Positions 21,953 to 34,335 of a DNA stretch of 64,000 bases are shown one piece after another. Origin of the DNA: Linaria vulgaris. Lineage: Eukaryota; Streptophyta; Magnoliopsida; Lamiales; Plantaginaceae. The notes below the pieces were generated by a model that was not told the origin of the DNA, did not search any database, and saw only the letters and a program-made list of their open reading frames with translations. The position numbers were made by a program, and so were the translations under genes. Each line of letters begins with the position of its first letter. Position 1 is the first letter of the stretch. The stretch spans positions 88,567,087-88,631,086 of the forward strand of contig OX415249.1 of NCBI GenBank assembly GCA_948329865.1. The letters are read 5' to 3'.

Positions 21953-24900
21953 TCATATATCATTGGTTGTATTGTCAAGCCCTAGGGTCGAGTTGGCAGA
22001 TTTATAATCTGAGCTTCCATGGGAATTGTACACGTTAGAGTCCCTTGGTTCGGTTCCATCATTAAGAGCAGGCAATGGTAAAGTGCCCTCTAACGCCCTC
22101 AAGACCTGTTAATGTTGCGCAACAATACGAATAATATAAAATTATAGAATATGAAAAGCAAAGACGCGCAAATTTGTTTATTATGTTCTTCTATGACTAC
22201 TAGGGCGCACACCAAGCCATAATGTTTTATTGTATGTCTTGTCATAGGATTACAATTATTCAAATGGTTATATATATTAGACAAAATTCTAATACGAGTC
22301 TCACAGAGATTACACGGATCCTTGACTTGGTTTACAATAGGGGGTTTGATAAATGGTATTTTCACACTCCAAACCCAACAGTTAACATCTCCCAAGCATG
22401 TAAAAAAAACATGCATAGCCCATTTTATAAGTCCAAATTTGTGTCAAGTTTACTTGCCTACATGTGTCCAAAAAATGGTAACACGCCTAAAATTTAGGGG
22501 CAACATCCATTCATTGAACAAATTAAAAAGCTAACACGGGCAAGTTCGGTCTAGCTACCTGGCTCATTGGTGGTCGACTTTTGAATGCATCACGCACGGA
22601 AGCAGCAGCGCACGCCACCATGCAAGCCATCTCATCGTAATTGTAATATTTTTGAAGTCTTTGATCAACAAGAGTATCAAATTTTCCATCTTTAAGAGCT
22701 GTCCTGAGCAAAGGCCTTGCCTGTATAGAGCATGTATGATTCATAAATATTCTCACACAAATGCACCAATCACATAGTGCACAAGCGAGTGTAGGATGGC
22801 TAAAACGTAAGGGAATAAGCATTAGTCAGTACTTGCCCATTGTACCAAATTACCACCAATGTCTGCACCAAGAGGTCGGCGTCCTGTAATTAACTCCAGA
22901 AGCACAACGCCAAATGAGAAAACATCTGCCTTTTCCGTTACTTGATTAGTATCAAAATACTCTGGTGGCCAATACCTAAACAATGAAGACATGTTAACAT
23001 GATCTATGAGGATATTCCAGAGGGTAACAAAGTTAAGGTTTGACTAGTAGAAGTAAAATGGTGAATGGCAATATGGTTCAAAATGACAGCTTTTGAAAGT
23101 CGCACAAATGACACAAGACTTGAAACAACTCAAAGCCCACTCCGACATAGTCCTAACCATCTAAGGCAAAAGAGGAAACTAATCTACACTGAAATGAATA
23201 AGAGCCTTTCAGGGAGGTTATGAGGTTTGAGGGAGGGTATAATACTTTACTATTTAGTGGACAAAAGCAGTAAAAAGGCTAAAAGAATAGGTCCTACCCA
23301 GGAGTTCCCTTAGCCAATGTGCTGACGTGTGTATTGAAATCAGGGATAATCTTTGCAAGACCAAAATCTGCAACCTGAAATTAGATGATATTCATCAATA
23401 ACCATCTAACAGTATAACATTATTGCTCTTTATTGCATAAATAGTCAAGTCACTGCTTTTGAGAAAAATGAGTGAGATCTCATATGTGTAAATGTGCTAA
23501 ATAGAGTTCAAACCCATTCAAGAAAATCGTATGGCCAGCATCACAATACGATATTGAAGTATAAATAGTCGTGTTACCATTGCTTCAAAGTTATTGTCCA
23601 AAAGGATATTAGCAGCCTTGATATCCCTATGAATTACTTTTGGACGACCTAATTCAGAGAACATATCAGCTTCAATCCATAATGCAACGAAAGAATAAGT
23701 TCGATCATGTTTTCTGCGGTGTAGCAAAAGTTTTTGTATTCAGATCAGGAGAACTTACAATCCTCGTGCAAATATGCAAGTCCTCTTGCAGCACCCAGAG
23801 CAATCCTCAACCGCACGGGCCACTTCATTACAGGTCTCCCTTGTCCTGAAAAGTACCACGTGGAAAGCTTCTCAATCATGATCACAGTTTATTCTAGCCA
23901 TAAGAATGTGTATGAAACAGCTGCTTAAATTGTGATTCTGGATTGCACCTAGTTGAAATTGGAATAATTTCTAAATAGAGATACAATAAATTTCTCTCTT
24001 TCATCGTCCTCATTTTACAAGTCCCATCACTTTTATTTGAGCTGATACAATCCCAAAGGAGATAAAACAATATCAATACACTTACCATGCAAGTGGAACT
24101 CCAAGGTTTTATTAGGAACAAAGTCATATACAAGCATTCTCTGAGTCTTACTGATGCAATATCCAACCAACGATACAAGGTGCTTGTGGTGAACTCTACT
24201 AATGATCTCAACCTCAGCCTGGAATTCTCGTTCCCCCTGGCTACTTCCAGCTTTTAGCTGTTTAACTGCAATTTTTTGACCATTTGGAAGGATTCCCTCG
24301 TGAACATCACCAAAACCACCGCGCCCCAGGAAGTTATCTTTTGAAAAGCCATATGTTGCCCTTTCCAGTTCTCTACGGGTAAAAACCACTAGTCCCGTGC
24401 CAGCTGGTGGAGGAGGAGAACGAGGACGAGTACGACGGCGATGAAGTTCTGGTGAAGGTGAGCGTGGAGATCTTGATGCACCGGTAGGCTGTCGAGAAGG
24501 TCTATAAGGTCTGGCGAACGAAGGATTTGATTGTGGCGGCGGTAAGTGATTTTGCTCAAAGTGCACAAAAGGGGGCTCGGAATACGGAGCTGGCAAAAAC
24601 CAAAACCATAAATTAAACAAACAGTGAGCAAAAATAAATAAAAGCTAGGCTCAAAGGTGATGAATCTACTCTATCTCATTATTTCAGTTATTAGCACAAT
24701 CTTGTAGGCTCATATTAATACACTCGATCATCAATATGAAGCATTCCTTCCAAAGAATAATAGAAAACAAATCTAAATAAACAAAAAATAGAAAAAAAAA
24801 AAAAAAAAAACCTATTTATTCGGAAACTGAACAAATAAAGAAAGAAGAATAAAAAAGTTACGTGTGTTCTCCTGCCAATGAGGCTGATACCCGCCGGTTC

Positions 24901-25078
24901 TATTCCGCGAAGCTTCTCTTTTTTTCTTCTTGTATAAAACGTAAACCACGCTGACAATAATCATTATTAGCACTACAACTCCAATCGAAACTGTCGCCGC
25001 CAACCTGTTGATATCTCCGTTGCTAGACGGCGGTGGAAAGGCGGTTGTTGTAGGTTGCTCGGTGGTGTTTGACGACAT
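21953..25078 (-). CDS. PERK-like receptor kinase B, complete
   Basis: Eight exons on the minus strand: 25078-24862, 24589-24086, 23845-23759, 23648-23578, 23374-23298, 22975-22837, 22720-22559, 22105-21953; 469 aa, in frame throughout. N-terminus of about 25 residues rich in Thr/Pro/Ser, then one transmembrane helix (about residues 30-49, SIGVVVLIMIIVSVVYVLY), a basic stop-transfer KKKKRE, a Pro/Ser/Arg-rich linker, and the kinase domain with GRGGFG, IAVKQL, VIHRDIKAAN and VADFGLAK. PERKs normally have a much longer proline-rich ectodomain, so this one is short. The activation segment is odd: GTPGYWPPEYF replaces the usual GTFGYLAPEYA, changing the APE motif to PPE. The last exon (RALEG, LN, SSDY) is the typical PERK tail. 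The intron after 22837 uses a GC donor. Likely plasma membrane, with cytosolic kinase. Confidence 0.9.
24786..24809. repeat. Poly-A/T tract in intron 1 of PERK B
   Basis: Homopolymer-like run of A in the plus strand, which is T in the transcript, upstream of the exon 2 acceptor. Confidence 0.6.
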
Positions 25079-25130
25079 TTGTTCCGCTGAAATATATGTA
25101 TAGAAAACGGAATCGCACTGTAGTATACGT

Positions 25131-25151
25131 ATATATATATATATATATATT
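25131..25151. repeat. (TA)n microsatellite upstream of PERK B
   Basis: About ten TA units roughly 55 bp upstream of the PERK B start codon, within the probable 5' UTR or promoter. Confidence 0.7.
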
Positions 25152-25429
25152 ACAGTCGCCGGAGTTCTATCTGGCGGCGTTGACTACTTTTCGGGCCAAA
25201 TTATCAAGAGAGAGAAAGAGACCGCAAGAGTGTCACATTTTAAATAGCAGAGTCTTTTGGGATAATTAAAATATTGGGATAATTAACATCATTTACTGAC
25301 GTTGTATTGGCATCAGCAAATTACATCAAAAACATTAAACAATAGTTATTTTGATGGATGTCTTCGTAATTTCTCATAAACTATTCTAGAATTATATGCT
25401 CTTGATGCTCATACAAAAAAAGTTGTTTG

Positions 25430-25870
25430 TTGTCGCGAAATTCACAAGTTAGAAATTCGTCACAATAGTGCTTTGTGACAAAAACTTTCGTCACAATAAC
25501 CGTCACAACAAACCTGACACACAATAGATTTGGTTGTGACGATCTTTAAATCATCACAATGGATTGTGAGAAAGATAAGTTTAACACAACAGTTGAAGAC
25601 CTGTTATGACGAAAGTAAAATCACCGCAATAGATTATACAGTTGTGACAAATGTTTCTTCATTTGAACTAGAAATCACATAAGATATGTTTCGTCACAAT
25701 ATTGTCAACTCCCTTATGGTTGTTTCGACGAAGTTTAAATCGTCATATTAGACTAGAACCTTTTAATTAGTTGTGATGATGAATTTGTTTGTTACAATAG
25801 TATTTGGTCATTGGAGCAATTTTTATATTAGTTATAATGACAAATTATTTTCATCACTAAATCGTTATTT
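25430..25870. mobile_element. Subterminal-repeat cluster, probable DNA transposon remnant
   Basis: Repeated CGTCACAA / TTGTGACGA units in both orientations (for example 25459, 25490, 25544, 25692). Dense repeats of this word are typical of subterminal regions of CACTA-like plant transposons. I found no clear terminal inverted repeat or transposase, so assignment is tentative. Confidence 0.45.
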
Positions 25871-25899
25871 ATTTGGGATTTTTCATAATGCTCACTTTT

Positions 25900-27880
25900 T
25901 CCATTAGTAATTCTAAATTAAACGTAAATTCAATCAAAACAATAAATAATTATAAATAATAGATTGCGAGCTATTCATATCAGAAATAATGATAACGATC
26001 CACCAAACACACTATAAAGCATGTCGCAATGTATTAATAAATCCGATGATGCAATATCGATCGAGCCCACGAAGGTGCGCATTCGAGATATTGATCGAGT
26101 TTATTTTGTTCGGAATGCTGATCCCGATCTTGAAAAGAGCGAGCGGGACTTTTATTGATATTCACGAGAAGGGAAAAGTTACACGAGGGAGGACTCAATC
26201 GGGGCTATGAGGGGGATAGCTCTCAAGATTACAAATATGATTATTCCTCTAGCGGCTAAGTGCTAAGTGATGTACTAAAGTCTATGTGTTAGAATGAGTG
26301 AAAGTGGAGAGACTAAATTGTTGAATGTGAGTGAGTGAAAGTGTTTTCTTCAACTTAGTTATGTTGTCATGGGAGTGCTAACAAGCCCGTATTTATAGTA
26401 CTTCCATGGGGGTCTTCAGCCAATGGTTGTGGATTTCCTACTGAAAGTAATGGCCTCGATCATGGCCTCGATCAGGCCAGCCAATCAGGTGGATCTTCTT
26501 CTACGCCAATTGGTGCTTTCAGCAGGGGTAGCCTATGACAAGGCCTTTTCTGCTCAATGAGAGTCATCAGCTGGTGAAGCCAACCAGGTGAACTTCATTG
26601 CCTCATGTTGGTGTGTGGGTGCTCTGGACCAATGAGGTTGTCGCGCACCCTCGGGCACAGTGCTTCATCTTCTGCGGGGAGGTGACCAACCGGGGTTTGG
26701 TCTTCTCTTCATTTATGGCGAATGGTTGGGAGTTGGATAGTAAATGTGTGTTGAATCCCTCTTTGTAACCTCTCGTTGCTTCCTTCTCGGTTTTCACGTG
26801 AGTCGGCACCGTTTCTTCATGCGTTCATGCCAAGAGGTGAAAACAGAGTGTTAGCAAATACATTCTAAGTGTTTATTTACTCGTAATAAGAGCTCATCAA
26901 AAACTTTATCCGAGTAGATAAAAATACTCCATTAAGCCCGATGAGGGCACGGCCCGAGAAGGCTCGTACTGAAACTGCGTGGGGTTGAAGTAGTGTTGTT
27001 TTAGTGAGACTCGGAATACGAGTGTTTTGGAGGGGAGTACTGTTAGGGTAACGTGAGTGTACATGATTCCAAGGGTTGTAATTCTATGGAGGGGAGGGTG
27101 TAACGAGGTATATCCGCAGAGAGCGAACAGGTCTCAGTTTGTTAGGTCCCCGCCTTGTACTCATATATGTCTCCCGTTCGGGTGGAGTCACAGAGTGTTA
27201 CCATGAGTGAATTTCGATGACCCGAGAGTATCTGGGGAAGCTCAAGGCGCGTGACACGCTTCTTCCCTTTGGTTGTGATCGTGAATTGAATTCCGAGCGC
27301 CTTATCTTCTTCCTTGGAATATCAGTAGTTACTCCCGAACCGTCCTCTCATAGGAGAAATAATAACATATTATAGTATGCATCATCAAAATTTACATTTC
27401 ATTGTTGCATCAAATATTTCAACATTCACGAGACTTGTTGAATTAAAGCAAAAATTCACAAAAACATCGTCTTGTTTGCTTTCGCCGGATGATGGAGAAC
27501 CTAACAAATTTCAGTATCAATCAAAAAAATTGGCAACCACTTGATCCATACCATGTAGACCTATTCACGAAGCACATGTTAAATCTATAAGAAATGTAGT
27601 ATTTATTTTGATAGGCAAACAACAATAACACTTATAGACAAAAGCATGGATTGAAAGTATATGAGCATAATGCACAAATGTACCAGAACCTAAAAATTAA
27701 CTAACTTTCAAAATCTATGACAAATAAATGCTTCTATTATTTTTAGTGTAAAGACACATCATTACCTCTAATAAGAATAACCAAACAACATGCTTCTACA
27801 TAATTAATAACAAACAAAAGTCTATTCAATCTTTTGAAATGATTGAATTTATGAAAGCATCAAAAAAATCTTACAGTGCA
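25900..27880. other. Intergenic, no gene recognised
   Basis: No ORF with recognisable domains. The stretch 26030-27360 is less AT-rich than its surroundings and may be old retrotransposon LTR or UTR, but I found no paired repeat in the window. Confidence 0.4.
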
Positions 27881-27892
27881 CCAAGAGAAAAA

Positions 27893-28661
27893 GGGGGTGT
27901 TTGCAAGAGCTTATGAAAGCTACTTCTTCATAACTTTTACTTAAAGTTACTTAAAGCGGCGTTTGACTTAAAGCAGTGAGTGTTTGCAAATGCGTTTTTA
28001 AAATTTACTTAAAGCAATTAAAATGGTTTTGTAGTGTTTGCAATAGCTAGTGAAAAGTAGCTTTTGAATATTGATCAAGATGCAATAAGATTTATTTACG
28101 TATATTTAAAGTATACATAATATTAATGTTTCACTCACACATGAACAATTATGGTTATATTTAAAAATAAAATAATATAATTGAATTAATACATTTATTA
28201 CACTAAATTTCACAATTTATTTGATGTAGGCATTTATTTTTAGAAAGTATAACTTTATCTGAAAGTTGTTAATATAAATATGTTGTTGTTAAGTAAAAAA
28301 ATATTAAGAATTTCTTTGTATTCTTTTTCATTATTACTTTTTCTTTAATTATTTTTTATTATTAATTAAAACACAACAATTTAAGATTATAGAGAATATC
28401 ACGTAAATGAGAAAAGAGAGAAATCATGAGATTTTTTTTCTGATTAATTAAGGGTTAAATGGGATTTTAAGAGAAATTTAAGGAATATATAAGTAGAAGC
28501 AGTTTATGGAAGCACCTCATGACATGCTTCTGGGCTTCTGCTTATTTTTAACTTTTTTTAAGAGAAGGAGAAGCAAAAGCATGAATTGCAAACACTAAAT
28601 AAATGTTTTTCAGTGACTTAAAGCCCATAAGCTCCTTTTAAAAGCTCTTGCAAACACCCCC
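27893..28661. mobile_element. MITE with perfect 20-bp terminal inverted repeats
   Basis: Begins GGGGGTGTTTGCAAGAGCTT (27893-27912) and ends with its exact reverse complement (28642-28661). The adjoining 3 bases on both sides are AAA, a possible target duplication. 769 bp, AT-rich inside, no ORF. The TIR start GGGGGTGTTTG is seen in PIF/Harbinger- and hAT-type MITEs; superfamily uncertain. Confidence 0.85.
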
Positions 28662-28888
28662 AAAGTATGCTTATCATTTAAGCCGTTGAAGACCATGCTA
28701 CGTCTCCCGAATTATATATTTTCTCTATCTCTTCCATTTTGTAACTACAAATCCTTTATCATGTCCTCGTAGTAGTTTTTCTCTTTTGTTCTTCTAGTTG
28801 CCCTTTTTGCTTCTTTAATTCAGTGGTGAATATATTGATAATATAGGTATGGGAAAAGAGTATTTAATTATGATAAAAGCTTATTTGT

Positions 28889-30130
28889 GTGTGTATAGAT
28901 ATAGAGATTAGATCCATTCACAAGAAATATTGCGAGATTAGATTATTTGTTGCTATAATTAAGAAACTTGTCAGACTTCAAAGAAATTTCTTGTGGGGAG
29001 CGACGGAAGACACAAATAAAATAAATTGTATCATGTGGGACGGTATATGCTTATCAAAGGAAAACGTGGTTTAGGGATCAGGAACTTGGAAAGCTTTAAT
29101 ATGTCTTTGCTCTACAAATGGAAATGGAAATTGCTAAATGGCAAGAATAAACTATGGTACAAGATTGTGAATTCAAAATATGGACCTCATAATCAGAACA
29201 ATGTCAGTAAGAGAAATGGCACGAAAGAATCTATTTGGTGGCGTGACATAAGCAATTTGTCGACATGAGAAGTCCATGATGAATGGTTTTCATATGGAAT
29301 CACAAGGTTTATTGGTGATGAATTCATTTCTAGATTGATAAATGGTGCAAAGACGAAACTTTAAAGGACATATTCGAAAGATTGTACATGATATCAACTG
29401 ACAAAGAAACAACGCTGAGAGACAAGGGTGAATTTATTGGTGAAAATTGGTTGTGGAAATGGGCATGGAGAAGACCATTGTTTGCATGGGAACAAGAAAT
29501 ACTTGATCAGCTGCAGCAGCAAGTTCAAGAATTTGTACCCAGTAGAAGCACAAAAGATGGGTGGAAATGAAAGTGGGAGGAATCTCGAAAATTCGTTATT
29601 AAATTAGCATATAAATGCATCATGGAAAGAGCCGCATCTTTTCACGATGATGATTTCTATAAGATGTTATGACTGCTAATGATTATAAGATGTTATGGCA
29701 GTCAGAAGCACCCTTGAATACTCTGGCCTTTGGATGGAAAGCAACGCTAAATAGAATTCCAACAAAAGAAATATCCATAAACGAGGAGTTGCAAATCTCA
29801 GAAGTTTGGATTGCACTCTATGCGGGTCAGGTATAGAAACTCTCAAGCATCTTTTTCGAATGCTCAGTCACCTACAAAATCTGGATTAGTCGATATAATT
29901 GGTTCGGATTAAGTACTGCACTACCAGATAATTTAAAGGACCGTTTCATACAAAACATATGGATACTTCCACATAAGAAAGAAAAGAAGGCGTGGAGGTG
30001 TGCACTTGGCTTCTTACCCTCTCAACAATCTGGGCAAGTAGGAATAAAACCATTTTTTAGGGCGACACTTTAGATACATTAGAAATTATGGGAAAATTTA
30101 AGCTTAAGTCGTGGGGTTGGATGAAATTAC
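28889..30130 (+). pseudogene. LINE (L1-type) C-terminal remnant
   Basis: Degenerate plus-strand coding sequence in several frames. RNFLWGATEDTNKINCIMWD and GLGIRNLESFNMSLLYKWKW match the region after the reverse transcriptase of plant LINE/RVT proteins. Then come WWRDISNL, and a zf-RVT-like part (LAFGWKATLNRIPTKE, then C-rich pieces) to about 30050. Stops and shifts throughout; the RT domain itself is missing. Confidence 0.75.
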
Positions 30131-30229
30131 GCAAGGAATGCTTTCCATACTCATTTGCAGACTGGAGTAACCACCCATTGCAGTATTTATAAAGTGTCTC
30201 TTGTTTTCTCTGATTCTTTTGTCATTTGC

Positions 30230-31148
30230 AGACTGGCACGTCAACATCATCGGCACGTCAACCCGTGGCATGTCAACCATTTCCACGCCAATCCATTCCA
30301 TGTCAATCTGTGGCACGTCAATTCGTTCCACATCAATATATGGCACGTCATTCTATTCCACGTCAATCTGTGGCACGTCAACACCATCGGCACGTTACCC
30401 GTAGCACGTTAACCCGTGGCACGTCAATCTGTGACACGTCAACATTTTTGGCATCTCAACAATTCCACGTCAATCAAAACACTTGGAATATTATCTCCTC
30501 TACTTTTCCATACACATTCAAATGTCAAAAATTGGACTTTAGTACGAGAAAGCTTTGACCTGGGATTCGACCACTTCGTGGGGCGAATCGCCCGAGGTCC
30601 CAATCCCGAGCCTCTGGGGCTCGATGGACAACAACGCCGTCATACTTCCCAAATGATCTCCGAAAGAGACTAACACTTAACAGGGTAAATACTTTGGCCA
30701 ACCGGTCCTCGACTACGCAACGTACATCCCAAAGAGATTGTCCAATTTGAGCTTAAGAGCCACTACAGTGCAGACAACTTCTAAGCTAGTGCAACATCTC
30801 CAAAGGCCTCCGAGGGTCGTTCGATAAATTTTTGGGGTCTACATACGCTCAAATGCTACCTGGCAAGCTTAATATCAGATAAAACCTCGTGTGGGATCCA
30901 TGTATAATGAACTACATCCGACTTGATTCTCTCTCCTTACAGAGATATGTAGGCAGCTTGACCCGGAGTCAAGTTCAGTCGCAACACCCCACATCCTCCA
31001 CTTAGTTTACTTATATATTTAACTGTTATTGCCTAACCTTGTTCCTTGAAATGCAGGTTCCCATCAAACCAAAAGCTCTTCTTGTAGCCTATAAGGTGCG
31101 AGAGAGTCTGGTGAGGGAGTAATCTCAAGACTAGCAAAAATACCCCGC
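30230..31148. repeat. Left terminal-type repeat with 15-bp minisatellite
   Basis: 30230-30480 consists of variants of GGCACGTCAATCTGT in tandem. 30480-31148 aligns with 36020-36639. The right edge is at ACCCCGC (about 31148). Confidence 0.7.
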
Positions 31149-31279
31149 GCTAGAGGTGTCATATGTGGGAAACCACTACACACGTTGCACAAGAGACAAT
31201 AATGTAATAACAACCTCGCATTGTTTCTCGTTGGTGACATGTCGTACATGGTTGTGGGTTCATTGGACGGAGACGCTTC

Positions 31280-31450
31280 AACAACACAATATTTGGTTAC
31301 CTTAGATGCATAAAGCCATGCAAGACTTGGTAGCCTTTAAGGCGTAAAACCATGTGTGATTTGGTTTCTTAAATGCGTAAATCCACATAAGATTTGGTTG
31401 TCTTAGATGCGTAAAGCCATAATTCATCGACAAGAGACATGGTTGCATCC
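31280..31450. repeat. Tandem array, about 40-bp unit
   Basis: Repeats of a unit with TTGGTT-CTTAGATGCGTAAAGCCAT and variants, about four copies. Confidence 0.6.
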
Positions 31451-32109
31451 GAGTATGTAACATCCTGGAAATATGTTGTACTCGAGATTGCGTAAAGCCA
31501 CGCCAAAATTGAGGGATAGCACAAGTTGCATAAAACCTAAGAGAACCGCATATAGCTGGAAGAAGCTAAGGAGCAAGAACCACAACCCATGAAGACCACA
31601 CGACGCCATAAATGACAGCACAATTTTCTAGAAAGCGCAATAAGAGATCAAATCTCGCTCAACACACCTACTCAGTGTCTGAACTAGATCGGGCCCAGTT
31701 TTCATCTACATGAACAACTCATTTTCCACATTCTACGACATCAGAATCGTGAGACGAACTCTACAAGCATTCACTCAAAAATGTTCTGGTTGTTCTATAA
31801 ACTCTAAAGCATGTAACCCCACAATATGGTTGTGTATCAAACATGTAATCCCATCAAAGAAAGAATTAGTCTCTCTCCATATTCCGCAAGGAGATTGAGC
31901 ATTGATTAATTACACATCTCGAGCTCAGGATGTTCCATGCCCCCAACATGCTCGAACTTGAGGACTTGTGTCTAAATAGGAGTAGCACCCTTACGGCTTG
32001 CAATGCCAAATGTGTTCATCTCATTGTTAGATGAAAAACAAATGAGTAGCACCCTATAGCTAGGGCTACCGCTAAAACTTCATATTTTGAAGAAAAAATA
32101 CACAAGAGT

Positions 32110-32825
32110 TAATAGCTCCAAGTGCCTAAATCCAACATATGGTTGTGACCCAAGTCACGTAAAACCATGTTCAAGAGTTCGTAGCACCTGGGTGCCTAAA
32201 CCCAATATATGGTCATGACCCAAGTCATGTAAAACCATGTTCAAGAGTTGGTTGCACCCAAGTGCCTAAACCCATCATATGGCCGTGACATAAGTCACGC
32301 AAAGCCATGTCGAAGAGTTTGTTGCACCTAAGTGCCTAAATCTAACATATGGTTGTGATTAGTCACATAGTGCCACGATACGACGTTGGTAGCACCCGAG
32401 TGCCTAAACCCAACATATGATTGTGACCAAGTCACATAAAGCCATGCTCAAGAGTTTGTTGCACCAAAATGTCTAATCCCAACATGTGTTAGTGACTTTA
32501 GTCACACGTTGAAGCCTTGGTTGCACCCAAGAGCCTAAACCCAAAATAAGGTTGTGACTTTAGTCACGTAATACCTTTGATCAAGGGTTGGTTGCACCCA
32601 AATGCCTAAACCCAACAAAAGGTTGTGACTTTAGACACGTAAAACCTTGATCAAGAGTTGGTTGCACCGAAGTGTCTAAACCCAACATATTGTTGTGACT
32701 TAATCACGTAACACCACGATGCAGAGTGGGTTGCAGCTAATTGCCTAAACCCAACATACGGAGTTGACGTTAGTCACACGTCTAATAGTAGGTCACATTC
32801 AAGTGTGTAAACCCAATGGATAGTT
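32110..32825. repeat. Tandem array, about 65-bp unit with GTGAC/GTCAC hairpin
   Basis: Around eleven degenerate copies containing GTTGCACCCAAGTGCCTAAA, CCCAACATATGG and then a hairpin GTGAC-loop-GTCAC. Several stems differ but remain paired. Confidence 0.8.
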
Positions 32826-32829
32826 GTGG

Positions 32830-33095
32830 TTTTGTTCTGAACATACTTCATTTAATGGCGAAGAGCCCTACGAGCCTTTGTTCGTGAAGTATGCGTTATG
32901 CCTACAGACTTTATTCAAGGGCGAAGAGCTCTACGAGCCTTTACCCATGAAATAAGTGATATGCCTATAGACTATATTCAAGGGAGAAGAGTCTTACGAG
33001 CCTTTTCTTGTAAAGTTGGTTGTATGCCAACAGACTTTATTTAAAAGCAAAGAGCCCTACGAGCCTACGCTCATAATGTAGGTACTACTCCTACA
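32830..33095. repeat. Tandem array, about 65-bp unit
   Basis: Four copies of a unit containing GCGAAGAGCCCTACGAGCCT and TATGCCTACAGACTTTATTC with mutations. Confidence 0.75.
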
Positions 33096-33430
33096 TAACA
33101 AACAATGCTAGGTGAAGAGCCTATTGGATGAAAATCCCATAAAGTTGGCGAGCCTTAAAAATCCTTATCCAAAACACGCTAGGTGAAGAGCATGTTAGGT
33201 GAAAATCTCATAAAGTAGGCGAGCCTTAAAAAGCCTTACCCAAAGTAGCTACGTGAAGAGCCTACTGGGTGAGGGGGGCCTTGAAAAGCCTTACCAAAAT
33301 ATGCTAGGTGAAGAGCCTATTGGGTGAAAATCCCATAAAGTAGGCAAGCCTTGGAAAGCCCTACCAAAACAGGCAAGGTGAAGAGCATATTGGGTGCAAA
33401 TCCCATAAAAGTAGGCGAGCATTGAAATAT
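33096..33430. repeat. Tandem array, about 64-bp unit
   Basis: Five or so copies of GCTAGGTGAAGAGCCTATTG, GGTGAAAATCCCATAAAGTA, GGCGAGCCTTGAAAAGCC. One partial copy recurs at about 34370-34410, after the next array. Confidence 0.75.
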
Positions 33431-34335
33431 ATGCTCGTACCTTAATTCACACGACGAAGCATTGGTCACACCTTAGTGCCTAAACCCAACGCATGCTTGT
33501 GACTTAACTACACCATGAAGCGTTGGTCGCACCTTGGGGCCCAAACCCAACGCATGCATGTGCCTTAACTCACACCATGAAGTGTTAGTCACACTTTAGT
33601 GCCTAAACCCAACACATACATCTGATTTAACTCATACTAAGAAGCGTTGGTCACATCTTAGTGCCTAAATCCAACACATGCTTCTGACTTAATTCACACT
33701 ATGAAGCGTTGGTCACACCCTATTGCATAAACCCAACACGTACTTGTGACTTAATTCACATGGTGAAGCGTTGGTCGCACCTTAGTGCCTAAACCTAACT
33801 CATGCTTGTAACTTAACTCACATCATGAAGCATTGGTCGCACATTAGTGTCTAAACCCAACACATGCTCGTGACTTAACTCACACGGTGAAATGTTGGTC
33901 GCACCTTAGTGCGTAAACCCAACACATGCACATGGCTTAGTTCACATGGTGAAGCATTGGTCGTACCTTAGTGCGTAAACCCAACACATTCTTGTGATTT
34001 AACTCACACGGCGAAGCATTAGTCGCACCTTAGTGCGTAAACCCAACCCATGCTTGAGGCTTGACTCACACCATGAATTGTTGGTCGCACCTTAGTGCCT
34101 AAACCCAACATATGGTTGTGGTCATAGACACATTAAACCATGATGCAAAGTTGATAGCACCCAAGAGTTTCCTCCCTTAATACATGGTTGTGGACTAAAC
34201 CCACGATAACAAGTTGAACCCAAGAGTACCTAAACCCAACATATTTATGTGACTTTAGTCACTCGCCGAAGCATTGGTCGCACTTAGTGCCTAAACCCAA
34301 CATATGTTTGTGGCCTTAGCCACAACATCATTCAT
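33431..34335. repeat. Tandem array, about 63-bp unit, relative of 32110-32825
   Basis: About fourteen copies with GTTGGTCGCACCTTAGTGCC, TAAACCCAACACATGC and TTGTGACTTAACTCACA. It shares the CCTAAACCCAACA core with the array at 32110-32825. Confidence 0.8.

Noticed and set aside
22522..22560. PERK B ending in exon 7 (MSQVARPNLPVLAF stop)
   Set aside because: Those residues come from reading through a GT donor. A canonical last exon with RALEG and SSDY is present at 22105-21953 in frame.
32110..34335. CRISPR-like array
   Set aside because: Plant nuclear DNA; units are contiguous degenerate tandem repeats without unique spacers or cas genes.
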